Below, piece by piece: positions 51,980-59,574 of a stretch of DNA of 64,000 bases. The stretch spans positions 62,001 through 126,000 of the forward strand of contig NZ_JANZNT010000002.1 in NCBI RefSeq assembly GCF_025153455.1, given 5' to 3'. Each line of letters starts with the position of its first letter. The first letter of the stretch is position 1. The translations under genes and the position numbers were made by a program. This DNA comes from Sphingomonas sp. BGYR3. Lineage in GTDB: Bacteria; Pseudomonadota; Alphaproteobacteria; Sphingomonadales; Sphingomonadaceae. Under the pieces are notes generated by a model. That model saw only the letters and a program-made list of their open reading frames with translations. It was not told the origin of the DNA and ran no database searches.

Positions 51980-52894
51980 ATGCGCGGGGCCATCCTGTCC
52001 GCCCGGACGAGCAGCGCGGCCTTTGCCCGCGACTGGCCGACTCGGCCGGAGGTTCAGGGCGTCATCCACTGCCTGAACCGGATGAGCGATTGTCCGCGCC
52101 GCAATGTGGCGATTGCCCGGCAGATACTGGCGCAGGACGATCTGGTCCAGCGGATGATCGCCGGGCCGCTGGCCATGCTGGCCGGCGATCCGTTTTTCGA
52201 TCCGCCATTCCGGGTCAGCCGCGATGCGGCGCGGACCACCATGGTCCTGATCGATCACCCCGCCGCCCGGCTGGCCGTGACGCTGACCGATGCCGCGGCG
52301 GTGCGGGCGCGGGGATTTCCCGAACGGTTCGTCATCCCCGGCCGCATTGCAGTCAGCCGCGTGTTGCGCAGCGACGGGGCGGTGCTTCATCGCTGGCGCG
52401 CGCCGCCGGCCGGACCGGGCGTTGCCGGACAGGATGAAGCGCCATGCCGCCGGATGGTGCCGCGACCGATCGGCACGGGGGCCATGCTGCTGGAGGATGG
52501 GCGGCGGACGGGCCAGATCCTGTGGCCGGGCGCGGGCGATGTGTTGACCGTGACGCTGATCCTGTCGGCTGGTGCGTTGCCGGTCCTGCGGGAGGGGCGG
52601 GTGGCCGATGGCCGGATTGCGCGGACGGCGTTGATCGATCCTGCACCCACGCACGCGGCGCTGCAGTTGCGGCTGCTGCGCGCGCTACGCCGATCCGATG
52701 CCGCGCCGGTCTTTGCCGCCGCCACCCGCGATGCCGGGCATCAACTTCGCTGGGAAGCGATGCGGGAATGGCTGCTGATGGGGGATCCGGCCGCAGCGGC
52801 GCGGCTGGCCGACATGGCGGCGAGCGATCCCCATCCCGATGTGCGTGCCGCCGCGCGGGCGACCCTGACCGCCACGCTCCTGCGGGCCGCTTGA
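51980..52894 (+). CDS. unknown protein with beta-rich middle and HEAT-like C-terminus
   Basis: The 304-aa product has an N-terminal helical part (NRMSDCPRRNVAIARQILAQDD), a beta-rich middle (LDRLAVTL-like strands around 85-200, including GDVLTVTLILSAGALPVLREG) and a C-terminal helical repeat with MREWLLMGDPAAAARLADMA and SDPHPDVRAAARATL, which looks like a HEAT unit. The order of parts resembles the next gene product, so they may be distant paralogues. No catalytic motif is certain. It is coupled by 7 nt to the 56-aa peptide gene and overlaps the next gene by 1 nt (TGATG). Confidence 0.7.
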   Translation: MRGAILSARTSSAAFARDWPTRPEVQGVIHCLNRMSDCPRRNVAIARQILAQDDLVQRMIAGPLAMLAGDPFFDPPFRVSRDAARTTMVLIDHPAARLAVTLTDAAAVRARGFPERFVIPGRIAVSRVLRSDGAVLHRWRAPPAGPGVAGQDEAPCRRMVPRPIGTGAMLLEDGRRTGQILWPGAGDVLTVTLILSAGALPVLREGRVADGRIARTALIDPAPTHAALQLRLLRALRRSDAAPVFAAATRDAGHQLRWEAMREWLLMGDPAAAARLADMAASDPHPDVRAAARATLTATLLRAA

Positions 52895-53862
52895 TGCCGG
52901 TGATCCTCGATCCCGGTGTGGGCGATGCCATCGACTTGGCGCAGCTGATCGATGCGCTGGGCCAGACGCGGGTTGATCTGCGGGACGAGGCGGCCTTTGC
53001 ATCGCTGGGGCCGATCCTTGCCCAGCTGGGCCGCAACCGGGATTTCCTGGGCGATCTGGCGGTCGATGCGCTGAAGCGGCGCTATCAGGGCGATCCGGCC
53101 GGGGCGGTGGGGCCGGTGGCGGGCGGATATGGTCCGCAGGTCATGCTGCTGATGCCGCCCGATGGCCGTTATGTCGTGCGCGCCAATTTCTGGCCCGCGC
53201 GCAGCGATCAGCTCGTCCGGTCAAGCGGCACGGACGCGTTCTTCTATGACCTGCCGCACGATCACAATTTCCCGTTCCTGACCTATGGCTATCTCGGCCC
53301 CGGTTACTGGAGCGATTATTACACCTTTGACGCCAATGCGGTGGCCGGCCTGCCCGGCGAGGCGGCGGGGCTGTGCTTTCAGGGGCGGGCGCGGCTGGAG
53401 CCGGATCAGCTGATGCTGTACCGGATGCGCCGCGACGTTCATGCGCAATTGCCGCCCGATGAGTTTTCGGTGTCGCTCAACATCCTGGGCGTCGATGCCG
53501 AACAGCCATGGGTGAACCAGCATCGGTTCGATCTCTGCTCGGGCGGAATTGCCGCGCTGCTGACGACGACACCGTCGGAAGCATTGCTGCGGATCGCGGC
53601 GCATCTGGGCGGCAATGGCACCGATCTGGCAGCAGATTTCGCGGTCCGCCACCCCCATCCACGAATGCGGGCCGCCGCGATCGACGCACTTGCCGGGGCT
53701 GCCGACAGCCCGGATGCGGCGATGCGCTGGCTCGCAACGGGCATGACGGATCCGCACCCTTTTGCCGCCGGCATGGCAGCGGCCGCGATGGCACGGCGGC
53801 AAGCCGACAGACTGAACCGGAACGGACCCGGTTCCCCGCCTCGATCGGCTTCGCCCGATTAA
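52894..53862 (+). CDS. unknown cupin-like protein with HEAT-like C-terminus
   Basis: The 322-aa product has an N-terminal helical part (LGPILAQLGRNRDFLGDLAVDALK) and a middle region with LPHDHNFPFLTYGYLGPGY, YYTFDANAV, and MRRDVHAQLPPDEFSVSLNIL. The HDH followed later by an RRDVH reminds one of a cupin or related metal-binding jelly roll with a His triad. The end has HPHPRMRAAAIDALAGAADSPDAAMRWLA, a HEAT-like unit. A hydroxylase or other iron enzyme is thinkable, but this is inference. The ATG at 52894 overlaps the upstream stop. Confidence 0.7.
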   Translation: MPVILDPGVGDAIDLAQLIDALGQTRVDLRDEAAFASLGPILAQLGRNRDFLGDLAVDALKRRYQGDPAGAVGPVAGGYGPQVMLLMPPDGRYVVRANFWPARSDQLVRSSGTDAFFYDLPHDHNFPFLTYGYLGPGYWSDYYTFDANAVAGLPGEAAGLCFQGRARLEPDQLMLYRMRRDVHAQLPPDEFSVSLNILGVDAEQPWVNQHRFDLCSGGIAALLTTTPSEALLRIAAHLGGNGTDLAADFAVRHPHPRMRAAAIDALAGAADSPDAAMRWLATGMTDPHPFAAGMAAAAMARRQADRLNRNGPGSPPRSASPD

Positions 53863-53871
53863 CCTTTGCCC

Positions 53872-54507
53872 ATGGGGGTGGCGGCGATCCGGGATGCGCC
53901 AGAGGGGCTGGCAGAGGCGCTGGCCCGGCGTGGGCATCGGCTGGCGGATGCAGACGCGTCGGACGGTCTGGACGGTGTCGGACTGGTGCTGGCACGATGG
54001 ACTCCGGCGGCGCTGCCTGCCGCTGGCCGGCTGGCCGCCTTTCGCGCGCTGGGCTGGCACGGGCCGGTCATGCTGATCCTGACCGCGGGCGGCGGCGATG
54101 CCGTTGCCGAGGCGATCGATGCGGGCGCGGCCGACGCGGTGACGCACACGGCGGACCTGGCGGAGATTGCTGCGCGCGCCTCTGCGATCCTGCGCACGCC
54201 GCCATCGCCGGTGATCGGGCTGGGCGGCCTGACCATCGATCCGGTCAGCCGCGCTGCCAGCCGGGACGGCCGGCCGCTCGACCTGTTGCCCCGCGAATAT
54301 GCGCTGCTGCTGCACCTCGCCCGCCATGCCGGGCAATGCATCGAACGCACGGCATTGCTGGCGCAGGTGTGGGGACTGCGCTTCGATCCTGGCACCAATG
54401 TCGTGGCGGTCCATGTCTCGCGCCTGCGTGCCAAGCTGGACCGCCAGTTCGACCGGCCAATGCTGCTGACCGAAAAGGGCAGGGGATACCGGCTGGTTGC
54501 CGATTGA
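53872..54507 (+). CDS. OmpR/PhoB-type DNA-binding protein with degenerate receiver
   Basis: The 211-aa protein ends in a clear OmpR winged helix (GGLTIDPVSRAASRDGRPLDLLPREYALLLHLARHAGQ...VAVHVSRLRAKLD, KGRGYRLV). Its N-terminal half has receiver-like length, but the acidic pair is missing (VAAIRDAP), the phospho-acceptor strand reads VGLVLARWTP without Asp, and the conserved Lys is replaced (DAVTHTAD). It should act independently of phosphorylation. No histidine kinase gene is next to it. ATG 53872 is 10 nt after the preceding stop, so it is likely the last gene of the cluster. Confidence 0.82.
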   Translation: MGVAAIRDAPEGLAEALARRGHRLADADASDGLDGVGLVLARWTPAALPAAGRLAAFRALGWHGPVMLILTAGGGDAVAEAIDAGAADAVTHTADLAEIAARASAILRTPPSPVIGLGGLTIDPVSRAASRDGRPLDLLPREYALLLHLARHAGQCIERTALLAQVWGLRFDPGTNVVAVHVSRLRAKLDRQFDRPMLLTEKGRGYRLVAD

Positions 54508-54512
54508 ACCCC

Positions 54513-55052
54513 CTATTGCTCCAGCTTGATTTCGGCCGCGTAGAAATAGGGCAGGGGGTCCGGCGTCGCGTTCTGGATCCAGAACCCGTCGATCATCCGG
54601 TTGGCCGCGCCCAGCTGTTCCAGCGGGATCACCACCTGCGTCCAGCCATTCGCGGTCAGCGTGACCGGATGCCCGGCCTCGTTGATCGGCTTGCCATCCG
54701 AAATGGCGACGATCTTCAGCTTCTGTCCGCCGACGCTGCGCCCGTGCAGCAGCATCGAAATGCCGCGATAGGGGGTGGTGTCGAACGGATCGTGATGCAG
54801 GAACAATGCCTGCCACCCGGCCTGCGGATCGACCAGGATCGGGCGGCGGCTGCTGCCGTTCAGTTCGACGCTCAGTTCCGTCTTGGCCCAGCTCCAGTTC
54901 TGCCACCCCTCGCCAAGCGCAGTGCCATAGATGTTGGCGACGCCGGTGGCCGGTGCCGGCTGGCTGGCCGGTGCTGCCGCCTGCTGCCCGCCCGCGGGTG
55001 CCGCGACCGACAGCGATGTCAATGCCGACAGAATGATGATGTGCCTGATCAT
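54513..55052 (-). CDS. secreted beta-sandwich protein, carbohydrate-binding-module-like
   Basis: The 179-aa protein has a signal peptide (to about residue 23), an Ala/Pro/Gln-rich linker, and a domain with YGTALGEGWQNWSWAKTELSVELNG, YRGISMLLHGRSVGGQKLKIVAISD, WTQVVIPLEQLG, IDGFWIQNATPDPLPYFYAAEIKL. The alternation of Trp/Gly turns and strands resembles jelly-roll carbohydrate-binding modules. No catalytic residues are seen. A GGAGGGG precedes ATG 55052. It converges on the regulator gene, their stops being 5 bp apart. Confidence 0.68.
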   Translation of the reverse strand: MIRHIIILSALTSLSVAAPAGGQQAAAPASQPAPATGVANIYGTALGEGWQNWSWAKTELSVELNGSSRRPILVDPQAGWQALFLHHDPFDTTPYRGISMLLHGRSVGGQKLKIVAISDGKPINEAGHPVTLTANGWTQVVIPLEQLGAANRMIDGFWIQNATPDPLPYFYAAEIKLEQ

Positions 55053-55169
55053 GGTGCGATGCCCCTCCTTCACCCTTCCCCTGCGCCGGTGATCCCGGCT
55101 TGCGGGACGATCATGCGCCGCGCTAGCGATGTTCGCAAGAGAGCAACCGCGTGGGAAAGGGTGTCTGCG

Positions 55170-55955
55170 ATGGCAGAGGAACGGGTGACGATCGCAGTCC
55201 GGGATGGCGTAGCGGATGTGCGGCTGGCACGGCCGGACAAGCTCAATGCACTCGATCCGGCGATGATCGATGCGCTGGTGGCGGCCACGGATCGGCTGGC
55301 GTCCGATCGCGGCGTGCGGGCCGTCGTGCTGTCGGGTGACGGGCGCGGCTTTTGTGCCGGGCTGGACATGGCCAGCATGGCGGCGATGGGTGGCGGCATG
55401 GACCTGATCGCCCGCACCGACGGGATCGCCAACCGGTTCCAGCAGATGGCATGGGGATGGCGCGCATTGCCGGTGCCGGTGATTGCCGCCGCGCATGGCG
55501 TGACGTTTGGCGGGGGGCTTCAGATCCTGTCTGGTGCGGACATCCGGTTTGCCGCGCCCCAGACGCGGTTTTCGATCCTGGAAATGAAATGGGGGATCGT
55601 GCCGGACATGGGCGGCTTTGCCTTGTGGCGCGGGCTGATCCGCGACGATGTGCTGCGCGAGCTGATCTATACCGCGCGCGAATTCGATACGGCAGAGGCC
55701 AGCGCCTGGGGGTTCGTCACCCGGGTATCGGACGATCCGCATGGCGATGCCATGGCGCTGGCGCGGGACATTGCCGGGCGCAATCCCGATGCGGTGCGCG
55801 CTGCCAAGCGGCTGGCCAACGCCATGCCGGATCAGCCAGCCGACGCGCTGTTGCTGGCCGAAAGCCGGGAGCAGGCCGGGTTGATCGGCGCCCCCAATCA
55901 GATGGAGGCGGTGGCGGCCGGGCTGGCGCGGCGCAGCCCGACCTTTACCGACTGA
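55170..55955 (+). CDS. enoyl-CoA hydratase/isomerase-family protein
   Basis: The 261-aa crotonase has the oxyanion loop SGDGRGFCAGLDMASM and the second NH-donor segment AAHGVTFGGGLQILSGADIRFAAP, plus EMKWGIVPDMGG. One catalytic Glu position reads MKWGIVPDMG instead of the E-rich GxxPxxGG of hydratases, so an isomerase or hydrolase activity is also possible. The GGAAAGG upstream sits 9 nt before ATG 55170. It converges with mscL, with 4 bp between stops. Confidence 0.88.
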   Translation: MAEERVTIAVRDGVADVRLARPDKLNALDPAMIDALVAATDRLASDRGVRAVVLSGDGRGFCAGLDMASMAAMGGGMDLIARTDGIANRFQQMAWGWRALPVPVIAAAHGVTFGGGLQILSGADIRFAAPQTRFSILEMKWGIVPDMGGFALWRGLIRDDVLRELIYTAREFDTAEASAWGFVTRVSDDPHGDAMALARDIAGRNPDAVRAAKRLANAMPDQPADALLLAESREQAGLIGAPNQMEAVAAGLARRSPTFTD

Positions 55956-55959
55956 ACCG

Positions 55960-56424
55960 TCAGGCGCCGGGGCGCTGCTTGCGCAGTTCCTCAAGGATGT
56001 CGCGCAGCAGGACCACGTCGGCCGGATCGGCGGCGGCTGGTGCTTCCGCCGCTACCTTGTCGCGTTCCGCGGCGGCTACGATCTTGTTCACCATGCGGAC
56101 GAATAGGAAGATGATGAAGGCGAGGATCAGGAAGTTGATGCCGACCGTCACGAACTGGCCATAGCCGAACAGCGGCACGCCCGCGGCCTTGAGCGCCGCG
56201 TAATTGGTCGGCGATCCGGCATAGCCCGCCGGAATGTCGCCAAGGCGGACGAAGTAGCTGGAAAAGTCGAACCCGCCGAACAGCCATCCGACCACGGGCA
56301 TGATGATGTCGTCGGTCAGCGATTTGGTGATGGTGGCAAACGCCCCGCCGACGATCACGCCGACGGCAAGGTCGATGACGTTGCCCCGCGCGATGAAGGT
56401 CCTGAATTCGCTCATCATCCCCAT
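55960..56424 (-). CDS. mscL: large-conductance mechanosensitive channel MscL
   Basis: The 154-aa protein has the MscL signature: an N-terminal amphipathic helix (EFRTFIARGNVIDLAVGVIVGGAFATI), the periplasmic loop, TM2 (INFLILAFIIFLFVRMVNKI) and a C-terminal helix ending in LLRDILEELRKQ. It opens on hypo-osmotic shock. ATG 56424 has a GGGGAAG; in-frame ATGs at 56418 and 56415 are alternatives. It diverges from lemA. Confidence 0.95.
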   Translation of the reverse strand: MGMMSEFRTFIARGNVIDLAVGVIVGGAFATITKSLTDDIIMPVVGWLFGGFDFSSYFVRLGDIPAGYAGSPTNYAALKAAGVPLFGYGQFVTVGINFLILAFIIFLFVRMVNKIVAAAERDKVAAEAPAAADPADVVLLRDILEELRKQRPGA

Positions 56425-56510
56425 GTTTCGCTTCCCCTTGTTCCGATTTCGCTTCAACGCACCGTATCGCTCCGCTAATACGGTGCTGCCCGATGGTGGA
56501 GGAGGATGGA

Positions 56511-57101
56511 ATGCGGTTCAAGGCGGTGATTGCACTGACGGCGGCGGCGATGTTGTCGGCATGCGGGCTGAATAGCGTGCCCACGGCCGAGGAGAACGCC
56601 AAGGCGCGCTGGGCCGATGTGGAAAGCGAATATCAGCGCCGGGCCGACCTGATCCCAAATCTGGTCAACACCGTTAAGGGGTTTGCCGCGCAGGAAGAGC
56701 GCGTGCTGACCGAGGTGACACAGGCGCGGGCACGGGCGACGGGCGTCAATGTCAGCGCCGATGACCTGACCGATCCGGCCAAGCTGGAACAGTTCGAGGC
56801 TGCGCAGGGAGCGCTGAGCGCGTCGCTGGGCCGGTTGCTGGTCGTCAGCGAGAATTACCCGACCCTGACGTCGAACGAGAATTTCCGCGCGCTGCAGAAC
56901 GAGCTGGCGACGACCGAGAACCAGATCAACATCGCCCGGCGCGATTACAACAGCGCGGTCCAGAGCTATAACACGACCATCCGCACCTTTCCCGACGCGA
57001 TCGGTGCCAAGGTCATTTACGGATCCAAGCCGATGGCGACGTTCAAGGCGACGACGCCCGGTGCCGATACGGCGCCCAAGGTGAATTTCGAGGCCAAGTG
57101 A
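56511..57101 (+). CDS. lemA: LemA-family lipoprotein
   Basis: The 196-aa protein has a lipobox (AAMLSAC, Cys about 18) and the LemA helical domain: VESEYQRRADLIPNLVNTVKGFAAQE, YPTLTSNENFRALQNELATTENQINIARRDYN. The ATG at 56511 follows GGAGGAGG. LemA proteins are often encoded with TPM-domain proteins, and here the TPM gene starts inside its stop codon (GTGA). Confidence 0.93.
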   Translation: MRFKAVIALTAAAMLSACGLNSVPTAEENAKARWADVESEYQRRADLIPNLVNTVKGFAAQEERVLTEVTQARARATGVNVSADDLTDPAKLEQFEAAQGALSASLGRLLVVSENYPTLTSNENFRALQNELATTENQINIARRDYNSAVQSYNTTIRTFPDAIGAKVIYGSKPMATFKATTPGADTAPKVNFEAK

Positions 57102-57937
57102 TCCGCCGGCTTTTCCTGTTCTGGGCGATCCTGTGCGCGCTGGCGATGCCGGCGGCGGCACAGGATTTTCCCAAGCGGACGACCGAACCCGTGGTCGATG
57201 CGGCCAATATCATTCCCGACGACCAGGAAGCGGCGCTGTCGGCCGAACTGGACAAGTTCGAGGCGGAAAAGGGCCAGCAGTTCGTGGTGGCGACCATCCC
57301 CGACCTGCAGGGCTATTCGATCGAGGATTACGGATACCGGCTGGGCCGCGAGTGGAAGCTGGGCCGCAAGGATGTGGATGACGGCGTCATCCTGATCGTC
57401 GCGCCCAACGAGCGAAAGGTGCGGATCGAGGTCGGATACGGCCTGACCCCGGTGCTGACCGCCGGCCTGTCCGGGGCGATCATCGGCGATGTCATAACAC
57501 CGCGGTTCAAGGCGGGCGACCTGCCCGGCGGCATCCGTGCCGGAGCCGACGCGATCCTGGAGCAGCTTCGCCTGCCAGCACCGCAGGCGGAGGCGCGGGC
57601 CAAGCGCATCCTGGGTGAAAAGGCGGAGAAGAAGAAGCGCCGGGCCAGCGTGTTCGGCGTGGTGATGCTGGTCTTCTGGATCCTGGTCATCGTGCTGATC
57701 GTGCTGCCGCTGGTCTTTGGCCGGGCAAAGGGCACGAAATATCGCGGACGCAGGCGGCGCGGCGGCGGGCCGGTCATCATCTGGGGCCCCGGCTGGGGCA
57801 GCGGTGGCGGGGGCGGTTCGTCCTGGGGCGGCGGCTCCTCCTGGGGAGGCGGCGGCGGTGGCGGCTGGGGCGGTGGCGGCGGATTTTCCGGCGGCGGCGG
57901 CTCGTTCGGCGGCGGCGGCGCATCGGGGGGATGGTGA
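57098..57937 (+). CDS. TPM-domain membrane protein (YgcG-like)
   Basis: The 279-aa protein has a signal peptide (to about residue 21), a TPM domain (VVDAANIIPDDQEAALSAELDKFEAEKGQQFVVATIPDLQG, DDGVILIVAPNERKVRIEVGYGL), one transmembrane helix (about 188-208), and a Gly/Ser/Trp-rich tail. TPM domains are linked to membrane protein or photosystem repair and phosphatase activity; the exact role here is unknown. The GTG start at 57098 overlaps the lemA stop. Confidence 0.92.
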   Translation: MIRRLFLFWAILCALAMPAAAQDFPKRTTEPVVDAANIIPDDQEAALSAELDKFEAEKGQQFVVATIPDLQGYSIEDYGYRLGREWKLGRKDVDDGVILIVAPNERKVRIEVGYGLTPVLTAGLSGAIIGDVITPRFKAGDLPGGIRAGADAILEQLRLPAPQAEARAKRILGEKAEKKKRRASVFGVVMLVFWILVIVLIVLPLVFGRAKGTKYRGRRRRGGGPVIIWGPGWGSGGGGGSSWGGGSSWGGGGGGGWGGGGGFSGGGGSFGGGGASGGW

Positions 57938-58617
57938 TGGGCCCGATCCTGAACGAGGCCGATCACGCCCGTGTCACCGCAGCGGTCGCGGCCGCCGAAG
58001 CGGGGACGGATGCAGAGATCGTCACGATCGTCGCGCGCCGGTCCGACGCCTATCACGACGTTGCGCTGTATTATGCGGCGGCGGCGATGCTGATCGTGCT
58101 GGGCGCGCTGGTCGTGGTGCCGGGCGTGCTGCCGGCCAAGCTCGACTGGCTGGCGGGCGGGTGGAACAGCGAGAGCGTCGATCCGCGCGTGATCCTGGCG
58201 GTGCTGCTGGTCGGACAGGCGGCGGCGTTTTTCCTGATCCAGTTCGCGCTGATGCGGGCGGGGCTGCGCGCGCGCCTCGCCCCGTTGCCGGTCCGGTCGC
58301 GCCGGGTGCGACGGCGGGCAATCGAGTATTTCCGGGCGAGCGCCGAAAAGCGCACGGTCGCGCGGGTCGGCATCCTGATCTATCTGTCGCTGGACGAACA
58401 CCGGGCGGAAATCGTTGCAGATGCCGCCATCACGCCGCATGTGACCCCCGAATGCTGGGGAGACGCCATGGAAGTGCTGATCGACGCGGTGAAGGACGGG
58501 CGCATCGCCGACGGCATGGCCGGGGCGGTGACGGAGGTCGGCCATGTGCTGGCCCGGCACCTGCCCAAGACCGAGGGGGACCGTAACGAATTGCCCGACC
58601 GGCTGATCGAACTGTGA
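57937..58617 (+). CDS. second TPM-domain membrane protein
   Basis: The 226-aa product has a TPM fold split by a membrane hairpin: EADHARVTAAVAAAEAGTDAEIVTIVARRSD, two helices (about 44-65 and 85-107), then RTVARVGILIYLSLDEHRAEIVADAAITPHV and DAMEVLIDAVKDGRIADGMAGAV. This is the arrangement of the cytoplasmic TPM partner that accompanies LemA-YgcG. The ATG at 57937 shares its first base with the previous stop (TGATG), and GGGGGG lies six nt upstream; an ATG at 57931 is less well spaced. Confidence 0.88.
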   Translation: MGPILNEADHARVTAAVAAAEAGTDAEIVTIVARRSDAYHDVALYYAAAAMLIVLGALVVVPGVLPAKLDWLAGGWNSESVDPRVILAVLLVGQAAAFFLIQFALMRAGLRARLAPLPVRSRRVRRRAIEYFRASAEKRTVARVGILIYLSLDEHRAEIVADAAITPHVTPECWGDAMEVLIDAVKDGRIADGMAGAVTEVGHVLARHLPKTEGDRNELPDRLIEL

Positions 58618-59147
58618 CCCTGCCCCCCGATCATGACGCCCCCGTCGAGACGATGTGGGAGGGCCGGTTCATCGTCGCCAAGAAGCAGGGGCGGTGGGAA
58701 TATGTCGCGCGGGCGCGTGGCATCCGTGCGGCGGTGATCTTGGCCGTGCAGGACGGTCATGTCCTGTTGGTCGAACAGTATCGCGTACCGCTGGGCTGCC
58801 GTTGCCTGGAGCTGCCCGCCGGGCTGATCGGGGACGAGACAGAGGGCGAGGATGCGCTGGAAAGCGCGGCGCGCGAGCTGGAGGAGGAAACCGGCTGGCG
58901 GCCCGCACAGGTGGAATCGCTAGGCGAATTCTATTCATCGCCGGGCATGGTGTCGGAAAGCTTCACGCTGGTTCGGGCAAGCGGCCTGACCCGCGTGTCC
59001 GATGGCGGCGGGGTGGAGGGAGAGGGGATCACCCCCCATCGCGTGCCGTTGTCCGGGCTGACCGACTTCATCGCCGAACGCCGGGCGGCCGGGGTGGCGA
59101 TGGACGTCAAGCTGATGATGCTGCTTGGCCCCCATCTGCTGGGTTGA
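58614..59147 (+). CDS. NUDIX hydrolase, ADP-ribose pyrophosphatase-like
   Basis: The 177-aa protein has the NUDIX box near residues 70-93 (GLIGDETEGEDALESAARELEEETGW) and YSSPGMVSESFTLVRA, as in ADP-ribose pyrophosphatases. It starts at a GTG that overlaps the TPM gene stop (GTGA), so it belongs to the lemA operon by coupling though its function seems unrelated. Confidence 0.9.
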   Translation: MTLPPDHDAPVETMWEGRFIVAKKQGRWEYVARARGIRAAVILAVQDGHVLLVEQYRVPLGCRCLELPAGLIGDETEGEDALESAARELEEETGWRPAQVESLGEFYSSPGMVSESFTLVRASGLTRVSDGGGVEGEGITPHRVPLSGLTDFIAERRAAGVAMDVKLMMLLGPHLLG

Positions 59148-59216
59148 TCCGGGTGCAGCGCCGGTCGGGCCAAATAGCGGCAATCCTGCCCGCCGCGCGG
59201 CCGGGGTCAGGACAGC

Positions 59217-59498
59217 TTATTTGAAATTGTCGGCATATGCCTGAAGCTTCAGCGTCTTTTCCGGCGCGGGGATGACGCGGGCGGGGATGCCGTAGCGGCC
59301 GGCATAGGCCTGGGCCGCGGCCAGATCGGGGAAGGTCAGCTTGACCTGTGTCTGCGTGTTGCCGGACCCGGCCCAGCCGGTCAGCGGATCGGGGCGCTGC
59401 GCCTCGGCCGGGTCGAATTCCAGCACCCAGCTGTTGGTGCGTGCGCGGCCGGACTGCATCGCGTTCTTGGGGCGCTGATAGATGCGGGCGGTGGGCAT
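59217..59498 (-). CDS. NDUFS4-like complex I accessory subunit
   Basis: The 93-aa protein resembles the ETC complex I subunit conserved region (NDUFS4): ARIYQRPKNAMQSGRARTNSWVLEFDP, PLTGWAGSGNTQTQVKLTFPDLAAAQAYAGRYGI, ending in a conserved Tyr-Ala-Asp-Asn-Phe. In alphaproteobacteria and mitochondria it binds NADH:ubiquinone oxidoreductase at the NADH module. No nuo genes are near. Monocistronic. Confidence 0.92.
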   Translation of the reverse strand: MPTARIYQRPKNAMQSGRARTNSWVLEFDPAEAQRPDPLTGWAGSGNTQTQVKLTFPDLAAAQAYAGRYGIPARVIPAPEKTLKLQAYADNFK

Positions 59499-59574
59499 GG
59501 CTTTCGAGTCCTGGCTGAACGATCACATTCGGTGTGCGACCTAGGGAAAGTGTGGCGGTTCGACAAGCGGGGGA

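Noticed and set aside
53508..55169. 5' extension of the enoyl-CoA hydratase frame back to 53508
   Set aside because: It would overlap three other genes; the crotonase domain begins right after ATG 55170, which has a Shine-Dalgarno.
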